Shown here: positions 57,027-64,000 of the stretch, piece after piece
Position numbering within the stretch: position 1 is the first letter of the stretch
How the letters are laid out: each line of letters starts with the position of its first letter
Assembly (NCBI RefSeq): GCF_003387075.1
Contig: NZ_QUMQ01000001.1
Span: forward strand, 2,480,001-2,544,000
DNA: 64,000 bases
DNA from: Asanoa ferruginea
GTDB taxonomy: Bacteria > Actinomycetota > Actinomycetes > Mycobacteriales > Micromonosporaceae
Direction: 5' to 3'
Notes under the pieces: model-generated
Told to the model about the DNA's origin: nothing
Database searches by the model: none
The model's input: only the letters and a program-made list of their open reading frames with translations
Position numbers and translations under genes: made by a program

Positions 57027-57365
57027 GTGCCCACCGACGAGCTCAGCCTGGTCTTCGGCGCGCTGGCCGACCCGACCCGCCGCGCCATCCTCGAGCGGCT
57101 GGCCCGCGGCGACGCCACCGTCAACCAACTCGCCGAACCGTTCGCGATGAGCCAGCAGGCCGTCTCCAAACACATCAAGGTGCTGGAGAACGCCCGCCTG
57201 GTGCAGCGCACCCGGGCCGCGCAGGCCCGGCCGTGCGTGCTCGACACTGTCCGGCTCGACGCCGCGGCCGGCTGGATCGCCGAGCACCGGCAGGTCTGGG
57301 CCGACCGCTACGACCGGCTCGACGAGCACCTCGCGACGCTGCGACCCCGAAAGGAGGCCCGATGA
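57027..57365 (+). CDS. ArsR-family regulator
   Basis: 112 residues: winged helix ALADPTRRAILERLARGDAT, VNQLAEPFAMSQQAVSKHIK and VLENARLVQRTR. No metal-binding Cys motif, so it is one of the metal-independent ArsR proteins found with SRPBCC partners. GTG 57027 is leaderless (TAGGGT 7 bases before). Overlaps the next gene (ATGA). Likely autoregulates through the tandem repeats upstream. Confidence 0.93.
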   Translation: MPTDELSLVFGALADPTRRAILERLARGDATVNQLAEPFAMSQQAVSKHIKVLENARLVQRTRAAQARPCVLDTVRLDAAAGWIAEHRQVWADRYDRLDEHLATLRPRKEAR

Positions 57366-57805
57366 CCGACACCGGTGAGCTCACCTTCCGCCGTGTCCAC
57401 GCGGCCGAGCCCGAGCTGCTCTTCGACTGCATGACCCAGCCACAGCACCTGACCCATTTCTGGGGGCCGACCGGCACGACCACCCCGCTCGACGGCATCG
57501 TCGTCGACCTGCGGCCCGGTGGCGCCTTCGAGACCACGATGGTCAACGAGGGCGACGGCAGCAGCTACACGATGCGGGCGACCTACGTCGAGGTCGAGCG
57601 GCCGCACCGGCTGGTCTGGATCGAGCCGGAGTCGCGCGGCGGCATGAAGACGACCGTCACCTTCCACTCGCTCGGCGACGGCCGCACCGAGGTGGTCACC
57701 CATCAGACAAATGTGCCGGCCGCCTTCCGCGCCGCCGAGGCGCAGGCCGGGTTCAAGACCAGCCTCGACCGCTTCGCGGCCTACCTCGAAAGGATCACGC
57801 CATGA
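57362..57805 (+). CDS. SRPBCC (AHSA1-like) domain protein
   Basis: 147 residues: FRRVHAAEPELLFDCMTQPQ, HFWGPTGTTTPLDGIVVDLR, GGAFETTMVNEGDGSSYTM and RPHRLVWIEPESRGGMKTTV are typical of Aha1/SRPBCC ligand-binding proteins paired with ArsR. It probably binds a small hydrophobic ligand. Coupled at both ends by ATGA overlaps, making a three-gene operon. Confidence 0.93.
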   Translation: MTDTGELTFRRVHAAEPELLFDCMTQPQHLTHFWGPTGTTTPLDGIVVDLRPGGAFETTMVNEGDGSSYTMRATYVEVERPHRLVWIEPESRGGMKTTVTFHSLGDGRTEVVTHQTNVPAAFRAAEAQAGFKTSLDRFAAYLERITP

Positions 57806-58581
57806 CCACCGTGACCTCCACCGACGGCACCACCATCGCCTACGAGCGCAGCGGCAGCGGGCCGCCGTTGATCCTGATCGACGGCGCGATGTGCTACCGC
57901 GGGTCCGGCCCGATGCGCGGCTTCGCCGACGCACTGCAGAACAGCTTCACGGTGTACGCGTACGACCGGCGCGGCCGCGGCGAGAGCGGCGACACCCTGC
58001 CTTACGCCGTCGAGCGTGAGGTCGACGACCTGCGTGCCCTGGTCACCGAGGCCGGCGGCAGTGCCTACGGCTTCGGCATCTCGTCCGGCGCCGCCCTGCT
58101 GCTGCGGGCCGCCGCCGCGGGCGTCGACTTCACCCGGCTGGCGCTCTTCGAGCCGCCGTTCATCTCCGAGACCGACGGCGGCGAATGGAGCCGCGCCTAC
58201 ACGGTAGGTCTCGACGAGGCGTTGGCGGCCGGCCGCGACGGGGATGCGATCGCGCTGTTCATGACCTCCATCGGCATGCCGCCCGAGGCCGTCGCCGGGC
58301 TGCGTGGCCAGCCGTTCTGGCCGGTCTTCGAGGCGGTCGCGCCGACGCTGGCCTACGACAACGCCGTCTTGGGTGACGCCGCCGTGCCGCGCGCTGCCGC
58401 CGCCGCGATCGCCGTGCCGACCCTGGTCGTCGCCGGTGCGGCGAGCCCCGACAACCTGCGCGCGGCGGTGAAGGCGACGGCCGCCGCGGTGCCCGGCGCG
58501 ACGCACCGCGAACTGCCGGACCAGACCCACGACGTGTCGCCCGACGCGCTGGCACCGGTGCTGCGGGAGTTTTTCAGCTAG
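57802..58581 (+). CDS. Alpha/beta hydrolase
   Basis: 259 residues. VYAYDRRGRGESG after the oxyanion region (LILIDGAMCYRGSGPM), nucleophile elbow GFGISSGAAL (Ser in GISSG), acid residue in the VVAGAASPDN area and His in LPDQTHDVSP. Third gene of the ArsR operon. Such ArsR-SRPBCC-hydrolase units are common in actinobacteria without known substrate. The stop overlaps the convergent monooxygenase gene by 8 bases. Confidence 0.93.
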   Translation: MTTVTSTDGTTIAYERSGSGPPLILIDGAMCYRGSGPMRGFADALQNSFTVYAYDRRGRGESGDTLPYAVEREVDDLRALVTEAGGSAYGFGISSGAALLLRAAAAGVDFTRLALFEPPFISETDGGEWSRAYTVGLDEALAAGRDGDAIALFMTSIGMPPEAVAGLRGQPFWPVFEAVAPTLAYDNAVLGDAAVPRAAAAAIAVPTLVVAGAASPDNLRAAVKATAAAVPGATHRELPDQTHDVSPDALAPVLREFFS

Positions 58582-59761
58582 ACGCGTGTTCCGGGCGGGC
58601 GCCGAGGCCGACGATCCGCGCCGCGAGTCGTTGCAGCATCGGCGTCCGCCCGAGCAGGCGAAGGGGCGCGGGCACCTTGACCGGCCCGGTCGTGTGCAGC
58701 AGCGGATCGACCAGGCGGCGTTGTGCCAGCCGTTGCCCGGCCTGCGTGACCACGGTCGGGAAGCGCCGCCGGCGCCGCACTTTGTCGAGGTCGGCGTCGG
58801 TGAGGCGGCCGGCCGCGAGCGCCGGGCCGAGGATCCGCGCGGTTGCCACCGCGTCTTGCACGGCCAGGTTGATGCCCACCCCGCCGATCGGCGACATCGC
58901 GTGCGCGGCGTCGCCGATCAGCAGCGCGCCCGGCACCGACCAGCGCCGCAACCGGTCGAGTTGGACTGTCAACAGCCGCACGTCGGCCCAGTCGGTCAGC
59001 TCGCCGACCCGGTCGGCAAGCGCCGGCGCCCGTGCGGCGACCCGGGCCCGGAACGCGTCGAGTCCGTCGGCCCGCACCTCGTCGTAGCCGCCCTTGGCGA
59101 TCACGTACGCGCATTGGAAGTAGTCGCCCCGGTCGATGCAGAGCATCAGGCCGCCGGCGCCGATCCGCATGTCGAGCCCGGGCGGGTCGTCGGCCTGCCG
59201 GGAGATGCGGAACCAGAGCACATCCATGGGGGCGGCGAACTCGCGTGGCCGCAGGCCGAGCCGCTGGCGGACCACCGAGCCGCGGCCGTCGCACGCCACG
59301 GTCAGCCGGGCCCGGACCTCGCCGCCGTCGGCGGTGCGCACGCCGACCACCCGCGGGCCGTCGCGGAGCACGTCGACCACCTCGGTCGACCGGAGCAGCG
59401 TGAAGGTCGGCAGCTTCGACGCCTCGTCGGCGAGCACGTCGAGGAAGTCCCACTGGGGCAGGAAGAGCACGTAGGGGTGGCCGCCCGGCAGGCGGCTGAA
59501 GTCGGCGAGCCGAACACTCCCGTCGTCGAAGGTCGCCCGTAGCGAGTCGACCTTCCGGCCGGGCCGGCCGGCGAGCGCCGTGCCGAGGCCGATCTCGTCG
59601 AGCAGCGTCAGCGTCGACGGATGCACGGTGTCGCCGCGGAAGTCGCGCAGGAAGTCGGCGTGCTTCTCGAGCACGGTGACCTCGACGCCCTGCCGCGCCA
59701 GCAACAGTCCAAGAACGACGCCCGCGGGCCCGCCACCCACGACGCAGACGGTGGTCTCGAT
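58574..59761 (-). CDS. FAD-dependent aromatic-ring-type monooxygenase
   Basis: About 395 residues. Rossmann start TTVCVVGGGPAGVVLGLLLA, FRGDTVHPSTLTLLDEIGL, the second FAD site LLIGDAAHAMSPIGGVGINL and the DG motif VACDGRGSVVRQRL place it among PHBH-like FAD monooxygenases. The start codon is unusual: no ATG, GTG or TTG lies in frame between the promoter and VVGGG, and an in-frame GTG (59740) would cut off the Rossmann strand. GAGAGGGG lies 5 bases before an ATC at 59761, and a -10 TACCCT (59792-59797, minus strand) lies further up. An ATC start is therefore suggested. Substrate unknown. Confidence 0.88.
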   Translation of the reverse strand: METTVCVVGGGPAGVVLGLLLARQGVEVTVLEKHADFLRDFRGDTVHPSTLTLLDEIGLGTALAGRPGRKVDSLRATFDDGSVRLADFSRLPGGHPYVLFLPQWDFLDVLADEASKLPTFTLLRSTEVVDVLRDGPRVVGVRTADGGEVRARLTVACDGRGSVVRQRLGLRPREFAAPMDVLWFRISRQADDPPGLDMRIGAGGLMLCIDRGDYFQCAYVIAKGGYDEVRADGLDAFRARVAARAPALADRVGELTDWADVRLLTVQLDRLRRWSVPGALLIGDAAHAMSPIGGVGINLAVQDAVATARILGPALAAGRLTDADLDKVRRRRRFPTVVTQAGQRLAQRRLVDPLLHTTGPVKVPAPLRLLGRTPMLQRLAARIVGLGARPEHASS

Positions 59762-59938
59762 GACGACCCCTCTCGATGCAAGCCCATCGACAGGGTACGA
59801 CCCGCGCGGCGGCGGTCAAGGCGTGGTTGCCGACGACGGTGTCGGAGCGAACGCCTTGACCTGTGCCGCGACGGATTTGCACTGACTTCGCCGTCGAACC
59901 AGGCGACGGCCGCGCGGGGCGAACGACGGCCCGCCGCT

Positions 59939-60130
59939 TCAGCGGCGCGGTTCGGCCTCGCGGATGCCGGCGAGGAACTCGCTCCACGCTGAGCGAGAGA
60001 CTGCCATGACCGGCCCTTCACGGTCTTTCGAGTCACGCACGAGCACTCGACCGTCGAGCGCGCCGACTTCGACGCACGCGCCGTTCGAGCATCTACTAAG
60101 CCAGTTGACCCGGTCTTGATCGTTGGACAT
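59939..60130 (-). CDS. Solitary DUF397 protein
   Basis: 63 residues: VNWLSRCSNGACVEVGALDG, then VLVRDSKDREGPVMAVSRSA and WSEFLAGIREAEP. It keeps the CVEV...VRDSK pattern of DUF397. AGGGAG precedes ATG 60130 by 7 bases. Its neighbour is not a regulator but another DUF397 gene upstream of it. It may be a co-regulator borrowed by the XRE protein encoded at 60549. Confidence 0.88.
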   Translation of the reverse strand: MSNDQDRVNWLSRCSNGACVEVGALDGRVLVRDSKDREGPVMAVSRSAWSEFLAGIREAEPRR

Positions 60131-60271
60131 AGTCACGCTCCCTAGTAGTGACCTACGCATAGCGTAAGCAACCCCGGTAATGCAGGGAACGTGAATGAAC
60201 GGCGGGAACAAAGGTGAATGTCATAATGTGCGGGGAATTGCGCTGTATTCCGAGCGGGCTGGCAAGCTGTG

Positions 60272-60307
60272 GATCGTGAGCCGCCAATGAGAGCGCGGCT
60301 CACGATC
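60272..60307 (-). terminator. Terminator of the second XRE/DUF397 pair
   Basis: Perfect 13-bp stem GATCGTGAGCCGC with its complement, 10-base loop, ending 5 bases from the DUF397 stop (60313). Confidence 0.75.
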
Positions 60308-60312
60308 ATAGG

Positions 60313-60513
60313 CTAGTTTGCGCTGAATCGTCCTTCTTTGATGTCGACCATAAAGCTGGTCCACACGCTGCGCGGGAAGGCGAGCGATTCGCCGCCCGGT
60401 GACTTGGAGTCACGCATGAGCACCGTGTCCTCCGCGTCCGCCACCTCGACGCAGGCACCGGAGGAGCACCGGGTGCTCTTGCGCCAGGAGATGGCCGCAC
60501 TCGACTCGTTCAA
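60313..60513 (-). CDS. DUF397 protein, partner of the XRE regulator
   Basis: 66 residues with the DUF397 signature: AISWRKSTRCSSGACVEVAD, then VLMRDSKSPGGESLAFPRSV and WTSFMVDIKEG. The start is TTG 60513 after GAAGGG. It follows the XRE-DUF5753 gene by 35 bases in the same direction, the same order as the module at 16.9 kb. A terminator follows. Confidence 0.9.
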   Translation of the reverse strand: MNESSAAISWRKSTRCSSGACVEVADAEDTVLMRDSKSPGGESLAFPRSVWTSFMVDIKEGRFSAN

Positions 60514-60548
60514 CTTGCAAGCCCTTCGTTCGTGGTTATGTCTAGCGG

Positions 60549-61421
60549 TCAGACCAGCGCGGTGGCGTGGTCCTTGATGAGCCCCGCCGAGGTTGACTCG
60601 TCGTACGCACCATTCCAAATGCGGTCGAAGATGTCCCGATGCCGCTTGATCTTCTCTTTGTCTTCGACGATCTCGTCGAGCAAATCGCTTTCCCGGTGGA
60701 GCACCGCCGCGTCTTCGCCACCGTCGGCGAGGTAGACGATTTCGTAGGTCGCCAGCATGGGGATCGGCGCCTGCTCCACGAAGGGAATGATGCGTACGGC
60801 GATGCGTTGGTCGCCGATCAGGGTCAGCAGGTGGTCGAGTTGGTCGCGGAGCACGTGGGCGCCGCCGACCTGGCGCAAAAGGACCGACTCGTCGAGCACC
60901 ACGAACACGTCGGTCTGCTGTGCGGACAGGAAGCTCTGCCGGCGCAGCTCGCGGAGCTTGAGCCGGGCCTCGATGGCTTCCTCGGGCAACTCGCCGCTGA
61001 AGGTCTCCAGCACGGCGCGGGCGTAGGCGGGCGTCTGTAGCCGGCCCGGCACGATCAGCGGATAGAAGTAGCGGATCTCGCTCGCCGCCAGCTCCAGGCC
61101 CATGAGCTGCACCATCGACGGTGTCAGCAGCTCGCGGTAGGGCGGCGCCTCCCACCACTGCTTGCGCTGCTTGGAGACCTTCGCGGACGCGACGAGCGAC
61201 TCGACCTGGACCCTGTCTTTGATACCAAGGTAACTGAGCAGGGGTCGAAGATCGTTCTGCGAGATCGTGACCTCGCCGCTCTCGATCCGCATGACCTTGC
61301 TGAGCGACCATTCCATCGCCTCGGCGACGTCGCTCTGGGTGATCGCCTTGGCCTCGCGAGCGCGCCGAACGGCGAGGCGCACGCGACGGCGTGCGACGGC
61401 CGGCGAGTCGCTCGAGGCCAT
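60549..61421 (-). CDS. XRE-family regulator with DUF5753 domain
   Basis: 290 residues. Helix-turn-helix AITQSDVAEAMEWSLSKVMR (about 27-46), DUF5753 blocks KQWWEAPPYRELLTPSMVQL, YFYPLIVPGRLQTPAYARAV, VFVVLDESVL, IPFVEQAPIPMLATYEIVYL and DIFDRIWNGAYDES. Similar in build to the 16.9-kb regulator but not a recent copy. AGGAGAG lies before ATG 61421. Partner of the two DUF397 genes downstream. Confidence 0.93.
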   Translation of the reverse strand: MASSDSPAVARRRVRLAVRRAREAKAITQSDVAEAMEWSLSKVMRIESGEVTISQNDLRPLLSYLGIKDRVQVESLVASAKVSKQRKQWWEAPPYRELLTPSMVQLMGLELAASEIRYFYPLIVPGRLQTPAYARAVLETFSGELPEEAIEARLKLRELRRQSFLSAQQTDVFVVLDESVLLRQVGGAHVLRDQLDHLLTLIGDQRIAVRIIPFVEQAPIPMLATYEIVYLADGGEDAAVLHRESDLLDEIVEDKEKIKRHRDIFDRIWNGAYDESTSAGLIKDHATALV

Positions 61422-61636
61422 GTCAGGCGCTCTCCTGTCCGCTAAGAGCGTGCGTCGGGCGGGTACGGCACATTGCCGTGTCGCTGTCTGCTGTCGCTCG
61501 GGCAGTGACGTCGCTGCCAGCGTAAGTTGTCCGGGTTACGCCTGTCTGCCGGACGCACGTGTCACGCACATTATGCACGGCGAGCTACCTCACCGGGATC
61601 CTGCAACCTGCCATATCGCAGATTGGAACCTTGAGA

Positions 61637-61666
61637 CGCCGAGGGTGGGCCGGTCCACCCTCGGCG
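61637..61666. terminator. Perfect 12-bp hairpin
   Basis: CGCCGAGGGTGG / CCACCCTCGGCG with loop GCCGGT; probable terminator for a short minus-strand transcript. Confidence 0.65.
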
Positions 61667-61680
61667 CCGTGTGGGGCAGC

Positions 61681-61854
61681 TCAGCGCGCGATCTCGCGAA
61701 GCCGGATCGTCGGGACCGCGCGCCGGCGGCTCTGTTCTTCCACGGCTCTGACCAGGGCCCGCCTAACCTGGCCGAAGCTCTTGCCGCATCTATTGGACCC
61801 GGGAAACCTCGCTCTCCGGTAGACGCCAATCTGCAATATCGCAGATAGCGCCAT
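61681..61854 (-). CDS. Candidate small protein, weakly supported
   Basis: 57 codons from ATG 61854; ends with VRAVEEQSRRRAVPTIRLRE, a helical, basic stretch, directly before a terminator-like hairpin. No ribosome site and no recognised family. The upstream box overlaps its first codons. It could be a remnant of a regulator or chance. Confidence 0.25.
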   Translation of the reverse strand: MALSAILQIGVYRRARFPGSNRCGKSFGQVRRALVRAVEEQSRRRAVPTIRLREIAR

Positions 61855-61939
61855 ACCCGTCTGGGACCTACCCGGGTGGTAGCTAGCCCTACCAGCGCGA
61901 ACAGCCGATGCCGAGGCCCCGCGCTCCACAACGGACATG

Positions 61940-62518
61940 TCAGGTCAGGTCGGCCGCCGTCAGCAGCGAACGCAACCGCAGCCGCTCGGCCACCGGCGCC
62001 GGGCAGGCGCTCACGATGGCCGCGCAACCCACGGCCGTCGCACCCCGCGTCGCCACCACGTCGTAGAGCGCCTGGACCTGCGCGCCCGTCGCCACCCAGT
62101 CGTCCACCACCAGCACCCGGTCGGCGGCACGGATCTGCCGCTCGCGTACCCCCAAGCGCAATTCCCGGCCGCGATAGTCCGGCGGCGTGCGGGCCCAGGT
62201 GACCCGGTCGACCAACTGCCGGTCGCCACCGTCCTTGACCGCCGGCGCGAAACCGACCCCGAGCGCGACCGCGACCAGTGGCCCGACCAGGAAGCCGGTC
62301 ACCTCCGGCGAGATGACCAGGGTCGGTGCCTCGTCGGCGTAGAGGTCGGCGAGAGCCGGGCCGACCGACGCCAACAGGTCCGGTGAACGCCACCAACCAG
62401 ACACGTCGCTGACCAGGTGGTCGCTGTGCGCGCCGGGGTCGAACCAGTGGAACGCCTCGGCGAGGGCGGCGCGCAGCGACTGGTCCCGCAGCGGTCGTGA
62501 AGTGGCCACGGCAACCAT
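61940..62518 (-). CDS. Phosphoribosyltransferase-like protein
   Basis: 192 residues. The PRPP-binding motif reads RVLVVDDWVATGAQVQAL (a VVDDxxxTG loop), preceded by VISPEVTGFLVGPLVAVALG and RQLVDRVTWARTP. This is the adenine-phosphoribosyltransferase-like fold. It may act in purine salvage or be one of the related regulatory PRTases; the missing classic hood motif prevents a firm call. ATG 62518 is used, GTG 62533 is an alternative; neither has a good ribosome site. Confidence 0.8.
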   Translation of the reverse strand: MVAVATSRPLRDQSLRAALAEAFHWFDPGAHSDHLVSDVSGWWRSPDLLASVGPALADLYADEAPTLVISPEVTGFLVGPLVAVALGVGFAPAVKDGGDRQLVDRVTWARTPPDYRGRELRLGVRERQIRAADRVLVVDDWVATGAQVQALYDVVATRGATAVGCAAIVSACPAPVAERLRLRSLLTAADLT

Positions 62519-62606
62519 CCTGCACACCGGCACCCACGGCCCACCGCAGGGTCAGTCGATCGGTTGAACGTTTCCGTCCATATTCGGACGAAAGCGAATG
62601 ATCACG

Positions 62607-62637
62607 TTGACATCCGGCGTGCCACTCTCGGTACGGT
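62607..62637 (+). promoter_or_regulatory. Promoter of the RlpA-like gene
   Basis: TTGACA (62607-62612) and TACGGT (62632-62637), spacing 19, then AAGGAG (62661-62666) before GTG 62676. Confidence 0.6.
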
Positions 62638-62675
62638 CCGCCACGGTTCACCCCCTGTGGAAGGAGCCAGAGATC

Positions 62676-63326
62676 GTGGCGGGTAGGCATACCAGGCAAC
62701 CGGTCGGCGGTTCGCTGTTCGGACCGTTAGCGACCGCGGTCGTGGTGCTGGCGTTGCTGGTCAGTGGCGCTTTTGGAGCGATGAAACTGACTGAGGAGAA
62801 GGCCGCGTCGACGGTTGGGCGGATCGACGTCCCACAGTCGACGGCGGAGGTGTCGACCCCTGAGGCAACGTTACCGACAGTAACCACACCAACGCCGACA
62901 CCGTCCGCGACCACCAAACCCAAGCCGACCCCGAGCAAGACCGCCGAGCACGCCTCGCGTGGCAGCGTCCGGGCACCGAGCACCAAGAAGGCCACCCCCG
63001 AGAAGACCACGGCCAAGCCCGCGACCGGCGGCTCGGTGGTCAGCAGCGGCACCTGCGGCGCCTCGTACTACGACGAGGGCCAGATGACCGCCAACGGCGA
63101 GACGTTCAACCCTGAGGCGCTCACGGCGGCGCACAAGACCCTGGCATTCAACACGCGGGTACGGGTGACGAACCCGAGCAACGGCAAGTCCGTGGTGGTC
63201 CGGATCAACGACCGCGGCCCGTTCGTCGACGGCCGGTGCCTCGACCTGTCGCGGGCGGCGTTCCGCACGATCGCCGACCTCGGCCTGGGCGAGTTGACCG
63301 TCAAGTACGAGGTTTTGGGGAGCTGA
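62676..63326 (+). CDS. Secreted RlpA-like double-psi beta-barrel protein
   Basis: 216 residues: N-terminal membrane/signal helix (LATAVVVLALLVSGAFGA), a Thr/Pro/Lys-rich spacer (TTPTPTPSATTKPKPTPSK), then the RlpA domain with CGASYYDEGQMTANGETF, VRVTNPSNGKSVVVRINDRG and PFVDGRCLDLSRAAFRTI. The barrel keeps the Asp of the RINDRGPF block; RlpA proteins can be lytic transglycosylases acting on naked glycan. It may remodel wall during growth. AAGGAG precedes GTG 62676. Confidence 0.9.
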   Translation: MAGRHTRQPVGGSLFGPLATAVVVLALLVSGAFGAMKLTEEKAASTVGRIDVPQSTAEVSTPEATLPTVTTPTPTPSATTKPKPTPSKTAEHASRGSVRAPSTKKATPEKTTAKPATGGSVVSSGTCGASYYDEGQMTANGETFNPEALTAAHKTLAFNTRVRVTNPSNGKSVVVRINDRGPFVDGRCLDLSRAAFRTIADLGLGELTVKYEVLGS

Positions 63327-63415
63327 CGACCGACCGGGTTGGTCAGAACCGGATGGACGAGGGGCCAACTTCGTTCAACACCGCACGTCCATCAGGCATG
63401 CTGTTCCGCGTACCC

Positions 63416-64000
63416 ATGCGTTTCTCCCCGGCGGGCCGCCGCCCGCTCAGCCCTGGATCCCGCGCCGGCCTCGGCGCGGCCGTCGTGCTGCTCGCGATCG
63501 TGTCCGCGGTGGAGATCGCCGACGGCAGCAACGCCAACTACGTGGGCCTGGTCGCGGCCGCGCCGTTCCTGGCCGCGGCGTTCGCGTCCTGGCGGATGGT
63601 GCTCGTCGTCGGCGTGCTCGCCACCGTGGTCGGCATCGCGTTCGCGCTGGTCGCCAAGGGCGGCGTGACGCTCGCGACCGGGGTCAACGTCGCCGGTGTC
63701 GCGCTGGCCACGGCGATCGCCGCGGTGGTCGCGGTGATCCGGGAACGTCAGGCGACCCGGATCGCCGAATTGTCCAAACTGGCCCAGGTGGCCCAACAGG
63801 CAGTCCTCCGCCCGATCGGCCCGCAGACGGGCTCGCTGGCCGTGGCCGGCCGCTACATCTCGGCCACTGCCACGGCCGAGATCGGCGGCGACCTCTACGA
63901 GTGCCTCGACACGCCGTACGGCGTGCGGATCATCATCGGCGACGTAAGAGGAAAGGGTCTCGACGCCGTTCGCACCGCGAGCATCGTGCTCGGCTCCTAC
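63416..64000 (+). CDS. SpoIIE-type PP2C phosphatase with membrane domain, 5' part
   Basis: First 195 residues; the gene runs past the window end. Basic N-terminus (RFSPAGRRPLSPGSRAG), four hydrophobic helices (LGAAVVLLAIVSAVEI, FLAAAFASWRMVLVVGVLA and GVALATAIAAVVAVI) and the start of the phosphatase domain (YISATATAEIGGDLYECLDT, then GVRIIIGDVRGKGLDAVRTA). This is the common actinobacterial RsbU-like membrane phosphatase that can activate anti-anti-sigma factors. The start may also be ATG 63398; no ribosome site is clear for either. Confidence 0.88.
   Translation, partial: MRFSPAGRRPLSPGSRAGLGAAVVLLAIVSAVEIADGSNANYVGLVAAAPFLAAAFASWRMVLVVGVLATVVGIAFALVAKGGVTLATGVNVAGVALATAIAAVVAVIRERQATRIAELSKLAQVAQQAVLRPIGPQTGSLAVAGRYISATATAEIGGDLYECLDTPYGVRIIIGDVRGKGLDAVRTASIVLGSY

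Larger units (their letters stand above)
61422..61942. promoter_or_regulatory. Gene-poor stretch bounded by two CTGC-n6-GCAG boxes
   Basis: About 520 bases. CTGC-CATATC-GCAG followed by AT (61608-61623) and ATCTGC-AATATC-GCAGAT (61829-61846) share CTGCnATATCGCAGAT. Between them lies a perfect 12-bp hairpin (61637-61666). A short minus-strand reading frame (61681-61854) ends just before the hairpin; otherwise no gene is convincing. The first box may control the XRE gene. Confidence 0.6.

Noticed and set aside
61559-61822. Plus-strand 87-codon frame between the two inverted-repeat boxes
   Set aside because: Translation crosses the terminator hairpin and shows no domain-like pattern or ribosome site.
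1-64000. CRISPR array or complete insertion sequence
   Set aside because: No regularly spaced identical repeats and no transposase-like protein were found; the only mobile-element trace is the integrase remnant and the short hairpin repeats.

Overview
The window is high-GC, gene-dense actinobacterial chromosome, most like Micromonosporaceae (Actinoplanes/Micromonospora relatives). That assignment is an inference from gene content: a chaplin-like protein, helix-turn-helix/DUF397 regulator pairs, a class E sortase, CrgA, and a FHA - PP2C - RodA - PBP - PknA - PknB cluster beside a tRNA-Leu, in the order known from mycobacteria near the replication origin.

Layout. 1-3 kb: end of a chaplin-like gene, then an acyl-CoA carboxylase beta subunit and an acyl-CoA dehydrogenase. 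3-9.4 kb: a secreted fascin-like repeat protein, an MMPL exporter and a STAND-type regulator. 9.6-12.6 kb: divergent MarR/YceI genes and a glutamate-cysteine-ligase-like enzyme. 12.6-16.2 kb: three envelope proteins (multi-pass membrane protein, PASTA protein, Ala/Gly-repeat surface protein). 16.3-19.2 kb: a small conserved protein, an XRE-DUF5753/DUF397 pair and two unrecognised genes. 19.4-23.1 kb: a secreted subtilase, then a sugar epimerase/WecG-type glycosyltransferase pair. 23.2-36 kb: tRNA-Leu and the growth/division signalling cluster (fhaA, fhaB, pstP, rodA, pbpA, pknA, pknB, then opposing pabA, a small membrane protein, class E sortase and DUF881 protein, and divergent crgA). 36-45.6 kb: EtfD-type ETF:menaquinone oxidoreductase, a NarL-type two-component system, DedA, GPP34, two CNNM/CBS proteins, an NlpC/P60 hydrolase and dcd. 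45.6-47.5 kb: a PPOX protein, a secreted metalloprotease and tRNA-Gly(CCC).

47.5-54.6 kb looks accessory: a decayed tyrosine integrase abuts tRNA-Gly, followed by an orphan Tdi1-like immunity protein, a lipoprotein, a REC-glutaredoxin-thioredoxin-reductase-like fusion, a HigBA-type toxin-antitoxin pair and two copies of a hairpin-bearing repeat. 54.6-59.8 kb carries small one-component regulatory modules (PadR plus membrane protein; ArsR plus SRPBCC plus hydrolase), a flavin-reductase-like protein and a FAD monooxygenase. 59.9-61.9 kb has a second XRE/DUF397 module and a stretch bounded by two similar inverted repeats. 62-64 kb: a phosphoribosyltransferase, an RlpA-like wall protein and the start of a SpoIIE-type phosphatase.

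Three patterns cross the window. Many genes have a TAnnnT -10 box 6-8 bases before the start codon, the arrangement of leaderless transcription. Several regulators have inverted repeats placed on their own promoters. The cytoplasmic tails of the class E sortase and the PASTA protein carry arrays of Thr-x-x-Ile/Leu, a motif FHA domains can bind when phosphorylated, within 20 kb of two FHA proteins and two Ser/Thr kinases. No CRISPR array, complete insertion sequence or biosynthetic gene cluster was seen.
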